Of a DNA stretch of 64,000 nucleotides, positions 1 to 8,723 are shown in pieces. The translations under genes were made by a program, and so were the position numbers. Each line of letters starts with the position of its first letter. The first letter of the stretch is position 1. The stretch is from Lachnospiraceae bacterium (GTDB lineage: Bacteria; Bacillota; Clostridia; Lachnospirales; Lachnospiraceae), in the NCBI GenBank assembly GCA_015057005.1, contig SVFF01000010.1, positions 1-64,000 on the forward strand. Reading direction: 5' to 3'. The notes beneath the pieces were generated by a model. That model saw only the letters and a program-made list of their open reading frames with translations. It searched no databases and was not told the DNA's origin.

Positions 1-60
1 GAGGTGTAAGCACAGTAATGTGTTCAGCTGACATTTACTAATCGGTCGAGGGCTTGACCA
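1..60 (+). rRNA. 23S ribosomal RNA, 3' end (partial)
   Basis: The first 60 bases match the conserved 3' end of bacterial 23S rRNA, including the segment that closes the molecule (CTAATCGGTCGAGGGCTTGACC). The rest of the gene lies upstream of the window. The 175 bases that follow contain no 5S rRNA. They hold a TTCGGTTTTGAGGGTAC box of the kind seen in rRNA processing stems, then a tRNA cluster. Confidence 0.95.
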
Positions 61-235
61 AGGCTGGGAAACGCAAGTGATTGTGGAAGAGACAAAAGAG
101 AGTTATCCAAGAGGTAACGAAAGGATGAAAAACTTGGAATTAAGAAAACGATTCAGTGTTCGGTTTTGAGGGTACAATAAAAACTGTATCCTGAAGAAGC
201 GAGGCTTCTTCGAATGATTACGGAGTAATCATTAT

Positions 236-307
236 TCCTCGATAGCTCAATGGTAGAGCACTCGGCTGTTAACCGAGTTGTTGTAGGTTCGAGCCCTACT
301 CGGGGAG
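236..307 (+). tRNA. tRNA-Asn (GTT)
   Basis: A complete cloverleaf with acceptor stem TCCTCGA/TCGGGGA, anticodon loop CTGTTAA and a TTCGAG T-loop. It is the first of five tRNAs that follow the 23S gene and are probably co-transcribed with it. Confidence 0.97.
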
Positions 308-322
308 TTTCCAATTAAATAT

Positions 323-394
323 GGCTCCATGGTCAAGCGGTTAAGACATCGCCCTTTCACGGCGGTAACACGGGTTCGATTCCCGTTGGAGTCA
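323..394 (+). tRNA. tRNA-Glu (TTC)
   Basis: Cloverleaf with acceptor stem GGCTCCA/TGGAGTC and anticodon loop CTTTCAC. Second tRNA of the rRNA-linked cluster. Confidence 0.97.
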
Positions 395-431
395 CTCTGC
401 AAAAAGCTTGCAGATGGCCCGAAAGGGTTGC

Positions 432-505
432 GGACCTTTAGCTCAGTTGGTTAGAGCAACCGGCTCATAACCGGTCGGTCCCGGGTTCGAGTCCCCGAAG
501 GTCCA
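432..505 (+). tRNA. tRNA-Met (CAT)
   Basis: Cloverleaf with acceptor stem GGACCTT/AAGGTCC and anticodon loop CTCATAA. The first acceptor pair is a G-C Watson-Crick pair, so this is an elongator type (Met, or less likely lysidine-modified Ile) and not initiator. Confidence 0.93.
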
Positions 506-541
506 TTGAGAGTAATCTCAACACAAATGATAAAAGAATAT

Positions 542-615
542 GGCCCAGTGGCTCAGTTGGTTAGAGCGCCGCCCTGTCACGGCGGAGGTCGAGGGTTCGA
601 GTCCCTTCTGGGTCG
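542..615 (+). tRNA. tRNA-Asp (GTC)
   Basis: Cloverleaf with 3' acceptor strand CTGGGTC, discriminator G and anticodon loop CTGTCAC. Confidence 0.97.
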
Positions 616-651
616 TTTGTACCGCAAGGTACGAGCGCTAAATGCGTAAAT

Positions 652-724
652 GGGGTCTTAGCTCAGCTGGGAGAGCATCTGCCTTACAAGCAGAGGGTCA
701 TAGGTTCGAGCCCTATAGGCCCCA
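652..724 (+). tRNA. tRNA-Val (TAC)
   Basis: Cloverleaf with acceptor stem GGGGTCT/AGGCCCC and anticodon loop CTTACAA. Last tRNA of the cluster, followed within 20 bases by a terminator. Confidence 0.97.
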
Positions 725-741
725 TTTTTATGCCTAAAAAT

Positions 742-781
742 AGCTTCAAATGTTGATAAGGTCAACGTTTGGAGCTTTTTT
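742..781 (+). terminator. Rho-independent terminator of the rRNA/tRNA operon
   Basis: A 15-bp near-perfect stem (AGCTTCAAATGTTGA with TCAACGTTTGGAGCT) is followed by a run of Ts. It ends the tRNA cluster. Confidence 0.9.
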
Positions 782-959
782 GATGTTACAATATAATTGT
801 TTCCGTTAGTTACCGGTAGTGAGGGAACCTGTCAGAAGGTTGACGAGAATGATAGGAAGGGGTATGATAATAAAAAATTGAGATAGTACAAAAGTGTCTG
901 CTGAATAAAAATCAATGCCGCAATTGGATAATTCATGACATACGCAAGGAGGACATGAA

Positions 960-1834
960 ATGAAGAAGCAATTATTTGTGACAGATCTGGATGGTACCTT
1001 GTTGAATTCAAAACAGAAATTGAGTGACTATACTGTGGATACACTTAACCGCCTGATTGCCCAAGGTCTTCCGATTACGTTTTCTACTTCGAGAAGCTTC
1101 TATACAACATCTATACTGCTTGATCGCGTTCATTTTGTTTGCCTTGTATTACATACAATGGTGTATATGTGATAGCAGCAGATACAGGAGAGGTGATCAG
1201 AAAGAATTTGCTTGATCCGGCAGTTTTCGATGATGTACTGGGAATTGCCGGTGAAATGGGCATGAAACCATACATTTTTGGAAAGAATGATCGCGGTGAA
1301 GAAAAGCTTCTCTATGAGGAACCGGAAAATTCAGCGCAAATGCAGTATATTGATGAGCGGATGAAGAGAAATGATAAGCGTCTGCAGAAAGCGGAACGTG
1401 GCAGTCTGCTACATACACAAGCTGCTGATATAGCGCTGAAGGAATTGATTAACATCAATTTCTTGTACGCAGAGGAAGAAAATCGAAAACTGGAGAACAT
1501 CCTACGACCGCAATATGGTTCCAAAGTTTCTATTAAAGTCATTAAGGACATCTACAATCCCGGCTATTATTATCTGGAAGTTTCCAATAAAGATGCCAAC
1601 AAAGGGAAAATGCTGGAATATGTAAGTAACCTGCTGCAGGCGGATATGCAGGATATTACCGTGTTCGGCGACCAGGCCAATGATAAGGAAATGTTTGATC
1701 TGGCGGGAACCAAAGTGGCTGTGGAGAATGCAAACGAAAAGCTGAAAGCCATGGCTGATATCATTGCAGAGAGTAACGACCAGGATGGTGTGGTAAAATA
1801 TTTGCAGAAGGTTTGGGAGATATTAGGCGATTAA
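960..1834 (+). pseudogene. Cof-type HAD phosphatase, frameshifted
   Basis: Two overlapping reading frames (960-1172 and 1139-1834) together encode one Cof/HAD-IIB sugar-phosphate phosphatase of about 290 residues. The first frame carries the nucleophile motif DLDGT, the second carries LPCITYNG and the C-terminal Mg-binding GDQANDKEMF. The frame changes near 1134-1138 in a T-rich stretch and is repaired by adding one base. A good ribosome site (AAGGAGG) precedes the ATG. It is either a recent pseudogene or a single-base sequence error. Members dephosphorylate sugar phosphates or flavin precursors, and the substrate here is unknown. Confidence 0.8.
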
Positions 1835-2006
1835 TATCGCAATTTATATCAAATTTGCAAGCTCGAGGTATTGTATAATGGTAGAAGAAGCAGTACAACC
1901 ATTGGTTGTAAAAATGCCAACATCCCTTCGATTGTAAATGTGGATACATTATGTTATTTCTATATATGTAAGGCGCCTTTAAACAATCAGAAAGGAGTCA
2001 TAGAAC

Positions 2007-2798
2007 ATGACACTCGGAACCAATATCAAAAGATTACGGCTGAATAAGGGAATTACCCAGGAAGAATTAGGCGAGACATTGGGAGTATCCAGTCAGGCAG
2101 TCAGTAAATGGGAAAATGAATCTGCCTTGCCGGATATTATGATTTTGCCTAAGCTGGCAGATTATTTTGGCGTAAGTATTGATGAACTGATGGACTATAA
2201 ACTGAATGCACTGACTTATAAAGAACGTTTTGTAAAATTCATGCTGGGAAATGGTATTTTGCAGCCCGGTCGGTACAATTCAAAAAACGGTTTGCAGAAG
2301 AGTTATTACATTGATACGGAGAAATTTACCACAAATGCTCAAATTGCAAAAATCGGAGAATATTTTGCTGACTACATCAGAGAGAACAACGTGGAATATG
2401 ACGTAATTATGGGTCTGGCATATCATGGAGTAGCTTTCTCAACGGCTGCGGCATGCGCCCTGTTCAACAAATATGGTATCACAGCAGACTATTGCTTTGA
2501 CAGAAAAACAGCTGACAGCCGTGGTCGTATGATTTGCGGACATACCTTGAAAGATGGTGACAGAGTTGTAATTATTGATGATCTGCTGAGCACCGGAATC
2601 ACTCTGTGTGAGAGAATTGAGCGCCTGAGAGAAGTAGTCAATATCAAAGTGGCAGCTGTGATTGTCATTGCGGATCTGACCAACGAAGAAGCTTTGCAGA
2701 AAGGTCTGGGCGCACCGATGATTGAAGAAAAATTCGGAACGAAGGTGTATTCCATCATCAGGGACAAAGAAGTGGAAAATGTCGCTTGCAAATATTAG
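2007..2798 (+). CDS. HTH (Xre) - orotate phosphoribosyltransferase-like fusion protein
   Basis: The protein has 263 residues. Residues 1-60 form a Cro/C1-type helix-turn-helix (SSQAVSKWE recognition region). Residues 75-263 resemble orotate phosphoribosyltransferase: GILQPGRYNSK at the domain start, an RK-rich catalytic loop (FDRKTADSRGR) and the PRPP-binding motif VVIIDDLLSTGIT. In true OPRTases the loop reads RKEAKDHGEGG; here the second lysine and the histidine are missing, so catalysis may be weak or lost. By analogy with PurR of Bacillus, which uses a PRTase domain as a PRPP sensor, this may be a nucleotide- or PRPP-responsive repressor. It stands alone, with an AAAGGAG ribosome site. 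Confidence 0.8.
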   Translation: MTLGTNIKRLRLNKGITQEELGETLGVSSQAVSKWENESALPDIMILPKLADYFGVSIDELMDYKLNALTYKERFVKFMLGNGILQPGRYNSKNGLQKSYYIDTEKFTTNAQIAKIGEYFADYIRENNVEYDVIMGLAYHGVAFSTAAACALFNKYGITADYCFDRKTADSRGRMICGHTLKDGDRVVIIDDLLSTGITLCERIERLREVVNIKVAAVIVIADLTNEEALQKGLGAPMIEEKFGTKVYSIIRDKEVENVACKY

Positions 2799-3171
2799 AG
2801 GCATCACACATAATATGCTTAACAGGATAGCCGATAAGGAAGGTCAAAACTTCCCGTCCCGTAAAGAATATTGAGTTAAGTAAACCTCCTATCCTTTTGC
2901 TGAGATCAGGGCTGTTTACTTATTTTTCAATTTCAGAATAGCAGTAATCAGAAGACCTACGGTCAGAATGATCATATTCGCGGCGGAGTCAAGGAGATTT
3001 GGATCGTAATAAAGAGCTTTCGGTAGTGATTTACATGATGAAAAAAGAAACTTTGATTTCTATTGTCAAAGCCCTGCAATGATGCTAAAATGAAAACGTA
3101 CAGGGGACAGCACCCATCACAAAAAACGGTGTACAGAACGAAAACTACAACAGGGCGAGGAACTGCAGAAT
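2799..3171. other. Intergenic stretch with a short membrane-ORF remnant
   Basis: No complete gene is visible. At 2877-2926 a stem (AAGTAAAC/GTTTACTT) followed by ATTTTT could terminate the upstream gene. On the minus strand, about 2925-3055, a stop-bounded frame ends in one hydrophobic helix followed by KLKNK. It has no clear start or ribosome site and looks like the tail of a lost membrane protein gene. Confidence 0.4.
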
Positions 3172-3453
3172 GTGGTGCTTCAGATTCAGAAGCTGCCCGT
3201 AAATGACAGCCTCAATGGCGGAGAAGATGGAGCTCAGCGTGCCAGGGCAATCGGTAATATTTATGCGGCCCGTGAGGCGACAAATCAAAAGATGATTGAT
3301 ATGTTGAATAGGATATATGAAGATTTGAAGCCCAAAAATGCAGAAGATGCCAAGCTTAAGTTGCTGGAAAAAGTGACAGCAATGAGCTTTTTAGGAGTTG
3401 AACCCGGAACAGCCACCGCGATTTTGGACTTTATAGGAAAAACATTGATGTAA
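3172..3453 (+). CDS. Small hypothetical protein, possibly 5'-truncated
   Basis: A 93-residue frame is given from a GTG, but the open frame continues upstream to a stop near 3098 without an ATG or a convincing ribosome site. The N-terminus is therefore unsure and the gene may be a remnant. The product looks soluble and helical, rich in Ala, Glu and Lys (GNIYAAREATNQKMIDMLNR). No family is recognised. A strong terminator follows 15 bases after the stop, so it closes a transcription unit. Confidence 0.5.
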   Translation: MVLQIQKLPVNDSLNGGEDGAQRARAIGNIYAAREATNQKMIDMLNRIYEDLKPKNAEDAKLKLLEKVTAMSFLGVEPGTATAILDFIGKTLM

Positions 3454-3468
3454 GGAATTGTTTGCCGG

Positions 3469-3498
3469 CCGCCTCACCGTCAGGTGAGGCGGTTTCTT
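3469..3498 (+). terminator. Rho-independent terminator
   Basis: A perfect 10-bp GC-rich stem CCGCCTCACC / GGTGAGGCGG with a GTCA loop, followed by TTTCTTTC. Confidence 0.85.
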
Positions 3499-3585
3499 TC
3501 AAGACAGATATTACAGGAGTATGTGTTTGCGTGGGATATTTGTTCCCAAAAGAGCAGAAACATTCGGAAAAAAGGTAACAGATAT

Positions 3586-4704
3586 ATGAGATACCACATA
3601 GATCAGTCAGGCGGTCAGTCCGCCTATATGCAGCTGTATGAGCAGTTGCGAAGGGATATTGTGAGCGGCAGCTACGCATACGGTGCCAAGCTGCCGTCTA
3701 AAAGATTACTGGCGGAGGAGGCAGGAGTCAGCGTGGTGACTGCCAAGCACGCATATGAGATTCTTTGCGATGAGGGATATTTGGAATCCCGCCAGAGGAG
3801 CGGCTATTTTGTGGTTTATCGGGAGCGTGATTTTTTGTCTCCGGCAGAAAATCTGGTGAGAGAAGAGTCAGAAAGCCATCGTGGACAGTTTCATAGCGTT
3901 CATAACACGAAAAGTGAATTTCCCTTTTCTGTGTTGTCCAAGACCATGCGTAGAGTCTTGTTGGATTACGGGGAAGAAATACTGGAAAAGTCTCCCAATC
4001 GTGGCTGTAACAGGCTGCGAAACGCCATATGCACTTATTTAAAGAGGAGCAGCGGTATCATAACCGGACCGGAGCAGATTATTATCGGCGCCGGGGCGGA
4101 ATATTTGTATGGTTTGATCATTCAGCTTTTGGGCAAGGAACGGATTTTTGCCATGGAAAAACCGGCTTATGAGAAAATCTATAAGGTGTACGAGGCAAAT
4201 GGGGTAATGTGCGACAGGCTGAAGTTGGGAAAGGATGGTATCAGAACGGAAGAACTGAAGAAAACCCGGGCTACAGTGCTGCACGTAACACCTTATAACA
4301 GTTTTCCCAGCGGTATCACTGCCAGCGTGTCTAAACGGCATGAGTATCTTCGCTGGGCAGAAAGCAGGGGCGGTTATATCATTGAAGATAATTATGATTC
4401 GGAGTTGACAGTGTCCACCAAAAATGAAGACACGATCTTCTCTATGGCAGAAACGGATACAGTCATCTATTTGAATACTTTTTCCAGAACGGTGGCTCCA
4501 TCCTTCCGTGTAGGGTACATGGTGCTGCCGGAGCAGTTGTTGGCAATTTTTGATCAGAAGCTGGGATTTTATTCCTGTACGGTGCCCGTGTTTGAGCAGT
4601 ATGTGCTGGCGGAGTTGATTGAGAGCGGCGATTTTGAGCGCCATATCAACCGGGTGCGCCGGGCACGCAGGAGAAGCAGTAGAAAAGGACAGATAGAAAC
4701 ATAA
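3586..4704 (+). CDS. MocR-type GntR regulator lacking the PLP lysine
   Basis: I start at the ATG at 3586 (AAGG about 12 bases upstream), giving 372 residues. Residues 1-75 are a GntR winged helix (YMQLYEQLRRDIVSG, LPSKRLLAEEAGVS). The rest resembles a fold-type I aminotransferase domain as in MocR/PdxR regulators. In that family the PLP Schiff-base lysine lies in FSKT; here codon 4486-4488 is AGA, giving FSRTVAPSFR, so Arg301 replaces it. The protein stops after HINRVRRARR, about 80-90 residues short of typical MocR proteins. It may no longer bind PLP covalently and could sense another ligand, or be decaying. Confidence 0.82.
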   Translation: MRYHIDQSGGQSAYMQLYEQLRRDIVSGSYAYGAKLPSKRLLAEEAGVSVVTAKHAYEILCDEGYLESRQRSGYFVVYRERDFLSPAENLVREESESHRGQFHSVHNTKSEFPFSVLSKTMRRVLLDYGEEILEKSPNRGCNRLRNAICTYLKRSSGIITGPEQIIIGAGAEYLYGLIIQLLGKERIFAMEKPAYEKIYKVYEANGVMCDRLKLGKDGIRTEELKKTRATVLHVTPYNSFPSGITASVSKRHEYLRWAESRGGYIIEDNYDSELTVSTKNEDTIFSMAETDTVIYLNTFSRTVAPSFRVGYMVLPEQLLAIFDQKLGFYSCTVPVFEQYVLAELIESGDFERHINRVRRARRRSSRKGQIET

Positions 4705-4791
4705 GAAGAGTCCTTACGTAAATGATCATTGCGTAAAAGAAGCAAGAGGATTTATGATTTATAATAAACTCGTGAATGGAGAATATATCCT

Positions 4792-5604
4792 ATGAAAAAA
4801 TTGTTGGTTACTGGAGGGTCCGGCTTCCTGGGAAGCAGGGTTGTAAAATATTTTTCGGGAAAGTATGATATTTGTGCGCCCTCCCATCAGGAGATGGACA
4901 TTACCGATGAGAATAGTGTAAAAAGAGTGATGGAGTGTTTCAGACCTGACGTGGTGATTCATTGTGCCGCCATGGCAGATGTGGGGCAGTGTCAGCGGGA
5001 GCCGGAAGTGTCCTGGAAGAGAAATGTGGACGGCAGCGTGAATGTTGCGAAAGTAGCAGGTGCAGTGGGAGCCAAATGTATCCTCTGCAGCTCTGACCAG
5101 GTGTATTTTGCCACACCTACCAATCTTTACGCCAAAGAAAAGCTTGCTGCGGAACAGGAAGGTCTGGCAGTGAATCCGGACAGTGTGTTCCTGCGCTTAT
5201 CCTGGATGTACGATCCCGGGCTGACAGACACAAAAGAGCGCAGTGATTTCTTCACCAATATGTTGCCCAAACTGCACACGCAGGAAGAAATGGCCTTTGC
5301 AATTCACGACAGGCGGGGTATAACGGATGTAAATGAAGTGATCCGAAATATGGAAAAGGCATTCACGATTCCGGGAGGTATCTATGATTTTGGCGCGCCC
5401 AATGACAAAAGTATGTATGAGACGGCAGTTGCCTTGTTCGCGGGGCTGAGGCTGGATACCGGGCGCATCAGGGAAAACAGAGAAGCCTTTTGCGATAATC
5501 CCAGAGATATGACCATGGATCAGGAAAAAGTGAACCGTCTGGGAATTTATTTTAAAGATACCGTGGATGCTCTGGTACAAAATTTTAGAAAGCATTATAA
5601 TTAA
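4792..5604 (+). CDS. RmlD-like NAD(P)-dependent reductase (SDR family)
   Basis: The protein has 270 residues and is an extended short-chain dehydrogenase of the dTDP-4-dehydrorhamnose-reductase/sugar-nucleotide type. The N-terminal nucleotide site TGGSGFLGS, the VVIHCAA strand and the catalytic YAKEK are visible. It lies alone among catabolic-looking genes without other rhamnose genes, so a role in modifying a free or nucleotide sugar is inferred only. The next gene starts 28 bases downstream, and five genes run in the same direction to 8715. Confidence 0.8.
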   Translation: MKKLLVTGGSGFLGSRVVKYFSGKYDICAPSHQEMDITDENSVKRVMECFRPDVVIHCAAMADVGQCQREPEVSWKRNVDGSVNVAKVAGAVGAKCILCSSDQVYFATPTNLYAKEKLAAEQEGLAVNPDSVFLRLSWMYDPGLTDTKERSDFFTNMLPKLHTQEEMAFAIHDRRGITDVNEVIRNMEKAFTIPGGIYDFGAPNDKSMYETAVALFAGLRLDTGRIRENREAFCDNPRDMTMDQEKVNRLGIYFKDTVDALVQNFRKHYN

Positions 5605-5632
5605 CATATAAAAATATAAAGGAGATAAAAGA

Positions 5633-5935
5633 ATGGTAAAGCATGTAATTTTATGGCAGTTAAAGGATGAGTTTTCAGCAGAGCAGAAAGCAGCGATCAA
5701 GGCTGGTGTCAAGGCCAATCTGGAGAGTCTTCAGGGCAAGATTCCCGGTCTGTTGGAGATCAAAGTGAATATTGAACCTCTGGCTTCTTCCAATGTGGAT
5801 ATGATGCTGGATTCTGCTTTCGAGAGCGAGGAAGCGCTGAAGGGATATGCAGTTCATCCTGAGCATGTAAAAGTAGCAGACACCTATGTGCGTCCTTACA
5901 CCAAGGCAAGAAGCTGCCTTGATTATGAGGTATAA
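5633..5935 (+). CDS. Dabb (stress-responsive A/B barrel) domain protein
   Basis: A 100-residue protein starting MVKHVILWQLKD, the typical opening of the dimeric alpha/beta-barrel (Dabb) family, with the usual length for a single domain. Members are small soluble dimers; several relatives are enzymes on polyketide or aromatic compounds but most have no assigned function. It has a strong AAAGGAG ribosome site, and its stop overlaps the next start (TAATG), so the two are translationally coupled. Confidence 0.85.
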   Translation: MVKHVILWQLKDEFSAEQKAAIKAGVKANLESLQGKIPGLLEIKVNIEPLASSNVDMMLDSAFESEEALKGYAVHPEHVKVADTYVRPYTKARSCLDYEV

Positions 5936-6588
5936 TGCGTAGCAAAAATGCAGGCATGTTAGCGGAGATAGAACTGAAATCCTGCATAGTCATAGTACTA
6001 AGCAGTGTATTTCTGGCGTTCGGACTGTATCATGTACATTCCCTGGCGGGAGTGACGGAGGGCGGAGTCCTGGGACTGAATTTACTGTTGGAACATTGGT
6101 TTCGGATTTCGCCTGCAATCACCAATTTTTTAGCAAGTGTGGTGTGTTATTTCCTGGGATGGAGGCTGCTTGGCAGAACGTTTATCATATACTCTGTCGT
6201 AGCAGCTTCAAGCTTTTCCGTTGCTTACAGAATTTTTGAGCAGTTTGAACCTTTATGGCCACAGCTCTATCATATGCCGCTTCTGGCTGCTGTTATCGGC
6301 GCTGTGTTTGTAGGTGTGGGCACAGGTGTGTGTGTCAGAGTAGGAGGCGCAGTCTGTGGAGATGACGCCCTTGCTATGAGCATTTCTCACGGGGCGCATA
6401 TTAAAATAGAGTGGGCCTATCTGATCAGTGATTTAACGGTACTGGCTCTTTCAGCCACGTACATCCCTTTAAACAGGCTCATATATTCCCTGCTGACCGT
6501 TGTTTTGTCGGGACAAATTGTCGGACTGGTGCAGCGTGTCAGGTTTAAGAAGATTAGCAAGATGAGAAAATCAAAAGGTGGGAATTGA
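5935..6588 (+). CDS. YitT/YczE-like integral membrane protein
   Basis: The protein has 217 residues with about five hydrophobic segments (CIVIVLSSVFLAFGLYHV, ITNFLASVVCYFLG, LLAAVIGAVFVGVGTGV, AYLISDLTVLAL, SLLTVVLSGQIVGLV). The GVTEGGVLGLNLLL and GVCVRVGGAVCGDDALA stretches are typical of the YitT/DUF161 membrane family. The C-terminal cytosolic DUF2179 domain of full YitT proteins is absent. Function in the family is unknown. The ATG overlaps the stop of the Dabb gene by one base. Confidence 0.75.
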   Translation: MRSKNAGMLAEIELKSCIVIVLSSVFLAFGLYHVHSLAGVTEGGVLGLNLLLEHWFRISPAITNFLASVVCYFLGWRLLGRTFIIYSVVAASSFSVAYRIFEQFEPLWPQLYHMPLLAAVIGAVFVGVGTGVCVRVGGAVCGDDALAMSISHGAHIKIEWAYLISDLTVLALSATYIPLNRLIYSLLTVVLSGQIVGLVQRVRFKKISKMRKSKGGN

Positions 6589-6589
6589 T

Positions 6590-7651
6590 ATGAAAATGAA
6601 CGAATTGAAAGACCGGCTGCAGGTGCTTCCCTCACCATTAGGGCTGGCGAAAAAAGATATTGTGGAACTTTTGCTGACGGAGGAATATGGTTTTCTGCCG
6701 GAGGCACCGGAGGGCATCAGCGCAGAGGTTGTGGACCGCTATGACAATTTTTGTGCAGGGAAAGCAGTTCTGGAGACCATTTCACTGACCTGCCATACTA
6801 AGGACGGGGATTTTACTTTCCCGGTAAGATTTACCTGCCCTATAGGCGCCAATGGGCCTGTGCCTTGTATCATACATATTAATTTCAGAGATCTGGTACC
6901 GGACAGATATGAACCCTCTGAGGAAATTGTGGACATGGGGTTTGCGGTAATGTCTTTCTGTTATAACGATGTGACGTCGGATAATGGAGATTTTACCAAC
7001 GGACTGGCCGGTGTGGTTTATCCGGAGGGCAAACGCACCAATACCCAATGCGGCAAGATCGGCCTATGGTCCTGGGCGGCCAGCCGTGTCATGGACTATG
7101 CGCTGACCAGACCGGAATTGGATCACGCTCATATCTGCGTGGCAGGGCATTCCAGATTGGGCAAGACTGCACTTTTGACCGGAGCCCTGGATCAGCGTTT
7201 CTTCTGTGCCCATTCCAATGATTCAGGATGCAGTGGTGCGGCTATAGCCAGAGGAACCAGAGGAGAGACCGTGAAAGTGATTTATGATGTTTTCCCCTAT
7301 TGGTTTTGCAAAAATTATCAGAAGTATCAGGATAACGAAGAGAATATGCCCTTCGACCAGCATTTTCTGGTAGCGGCAAATGCGCCTCATCGGGTGTATG
7401 TGGCCAGCGCAGAGCAGGACCTTTGGGCGGATCCTGAGAAGGAGTATGAGTCCTGCGTGGCGGCAAGCGCATATTATGAGGAGCAGGGGCTGAAAGGCTT
7501 TGTGCATCCTGAAAGACTGCCTGTGTCGGGAGATTTCTTTGGAGAAGGTATGATAGGATATCATCTGCGCACAGGAACGCACTATTTCAGCAGAGTGGAT
7601 TGGCAGCATTTGTGTGCTTTTCTGAATGAGGCCATAGCACAGGAGGCGTAG
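6590..7651 (+). CDS. CE15-like alpha/beta hydrolase (glucuronoyl or acetyl ester hydrolase)
   Basis: I choose the ATG at 6590, about 8 bases after GGTGG, over a GTG at 6578; the product has 353 residues. The motif GHSRLGKTAL holds the nucleophilic serine in the G-x-S-R-x-G-K form known from CE15 glucuronoyl esterases. The oxyanion and cap regions (FVLCYNDV-like FCYNDVTSDNG; NDSGCSGAA) also fit. No signal peptide is seen, so it probably acts in the cytoplasm on imported oligosaccharides. Together with the SDR and M14 genes this suggests a pathway for an esterified sugar or glycoconjugate (inference). Confidence 0.75.
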   Translation: MKMNELKDRLQVLPSPLGLAKKDIVELLLTEEYGFLPEAPEGISAEVVDRYDNFCAGKAVLETISLTCHTKDGDFTFPVRFTCPIGANGPVPCIIHINFRDLVPDRYEPSEEIVDMGFAVMSFCYNDVTSDNGDFTNGLAGVVYPEGKRTNTQCGKIGLWSWAASRVMDYALTRPELDHAHICVAGHSRLGKTALLTGALDQRFFCAHSNDSGCSGAAIARGTRGETVKVIYDVFPYWFCKNYQKYQDNEENMPFDQHFLVAANAPHRVYVASAEQDLWADPEKEYESCVAASAYYEEQGLKGFVHPERLPVSGDFFGEGMIGYHLRTGTHYFSRVDWQHLCAFLNEAIAQEA

Positions 7652-8715
7652 TGGTGAAGAAGAGAAATATGGAACAAAAGATTCCCGTTTATTATAAGAC
7701 TTCTCTGGAAGATGTGGAGAACTGTGTAAGTTCAGTTGAAAAGGGACAGGTGACTGTGTTGTGTACTTCTCCGGGAGGAAGACCTGTTTATCTGGTGCGC
7801 TACGGCGCAAAAAATACCTTTGACCGGAAGGCCAATCTGAGCAGTGCCCTGGGCGCATCCGATATCAGCTGTTTTGCTGACAAGAGCAGGCCGGATTACA
7901 GACCTACGTTACTTTTGGTGGGGGCTACTCACGGTGGCGAGTTTGAGGGAACTATGGCGCTTTTGAACCTGATTCGGGTGATGGAGACGGGCCGCGATTA
8001 TGCGGGAAACGAATTCCCGGAGCTTAGGGGGCTGATGGAAAAAATAACGCTGTTGATCATTCCCTTTCTCAATCCCGATGGACGAGCCCGCGTCCCCTTT
8101 GACAGCTTTGTAGGCATGACCTTTGAAGAACTGCGCTATTACAGCCAGGGTACCTGGAAGGACGGCAGCCTTTGCGGGTGGCCGGAGTGTAAGAAGGTAC
8201 ATCCTATTTTAGGTCATGTGGACTATCTGGGCGCTTATTACAATGATGAGGGAATCAATCTGATGCACGATAATTTCTTCGGTAAAAAAGCAGCAGAAAC
8301 GGAAAGTCTGCTGCAAGTCTGCGAAGAATATGTGCCGGATTTTTCTGTGCTGCTGCATGGCGGCACCAACACGGTAGATGTTATTTTAAGTCCCGCCTAT
8401 GCCTCCCTTCAAGCAAAGCGCAAGGTCTGCGAGGCTTCGGCAAGAATAGGAGAAGTCTGTAAAAGAGAAGGATTGGAGTTTATAGTAACAAAAGATACAG
8501 ATTGCGGCGAAAACAAAATGCCACCCACATCCTTTAATTTGGTTTCTGCTATGCATCATGTGTGCGGAGAACCTTGTGTGACTTATGAATCCAATCAGGG
8601 ACTGGTTCCCTATGATCTGGGAGGGCATATTCAGACCGGAAGTACCTATGATGAAATCTACAGACATCATCAGATTCTGTTTGAAGAACTGGCAAAGTAT
8701 ATTCTGTGCATTTGA
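7651..8715 (+). CDS. M14 family zinc carboxypeptidase-like protein
   Basis: The protein has 354 residues. Metal ligands are visible as HGGEFEG (HxxE) and the later LLHGG histidine. NPDGRAR matches the substrate-carboxylate and arginine region, and YESNQG supplies the likely catalytic glutamate. No signal peptide is seen. The GTG start overlaps the upstream stop (TAGTG) and follows AGGAGG, so it is coupled to the esterase gene. M14 enzymes remove C-terminal residues or deacylate aspartoacylase-like substrates; the cytosolic form here may act on a small conjugate. Confidence 0.8.
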   Translation: MVKKRNMEQKIPVYYKTSLEDVENCVSSVEKGQVTVLCTSPGGRPVYLVRYGAKNTFDRKANLSSALGASDISCFADKSRPDYRPTLLLVGATHGGEFEGTMALLNLIRVMETGRDYAGNEFPELRGLMEKITLLIIPFLNPDGRARVPFDSFVGMTFEELRYYSQGTWKDGSLCGWPECKKVHPILGHVDYLGAYYNDEGINLMHDNFFGKKAAETESLLQVCEEYVPDFSVLLHGGTNTVDVILSPAYASLQAKRKVCEASARIGEVCKREGLEFIVTKDTDCGENKMPPTSFNLVSAMHHVCGEPCVTYESNQGLVPYDLGGHIQTGSTYDEIYRHHQILFEELAKYILCI

Positions 8716-8723
8716 TAGGAAGT

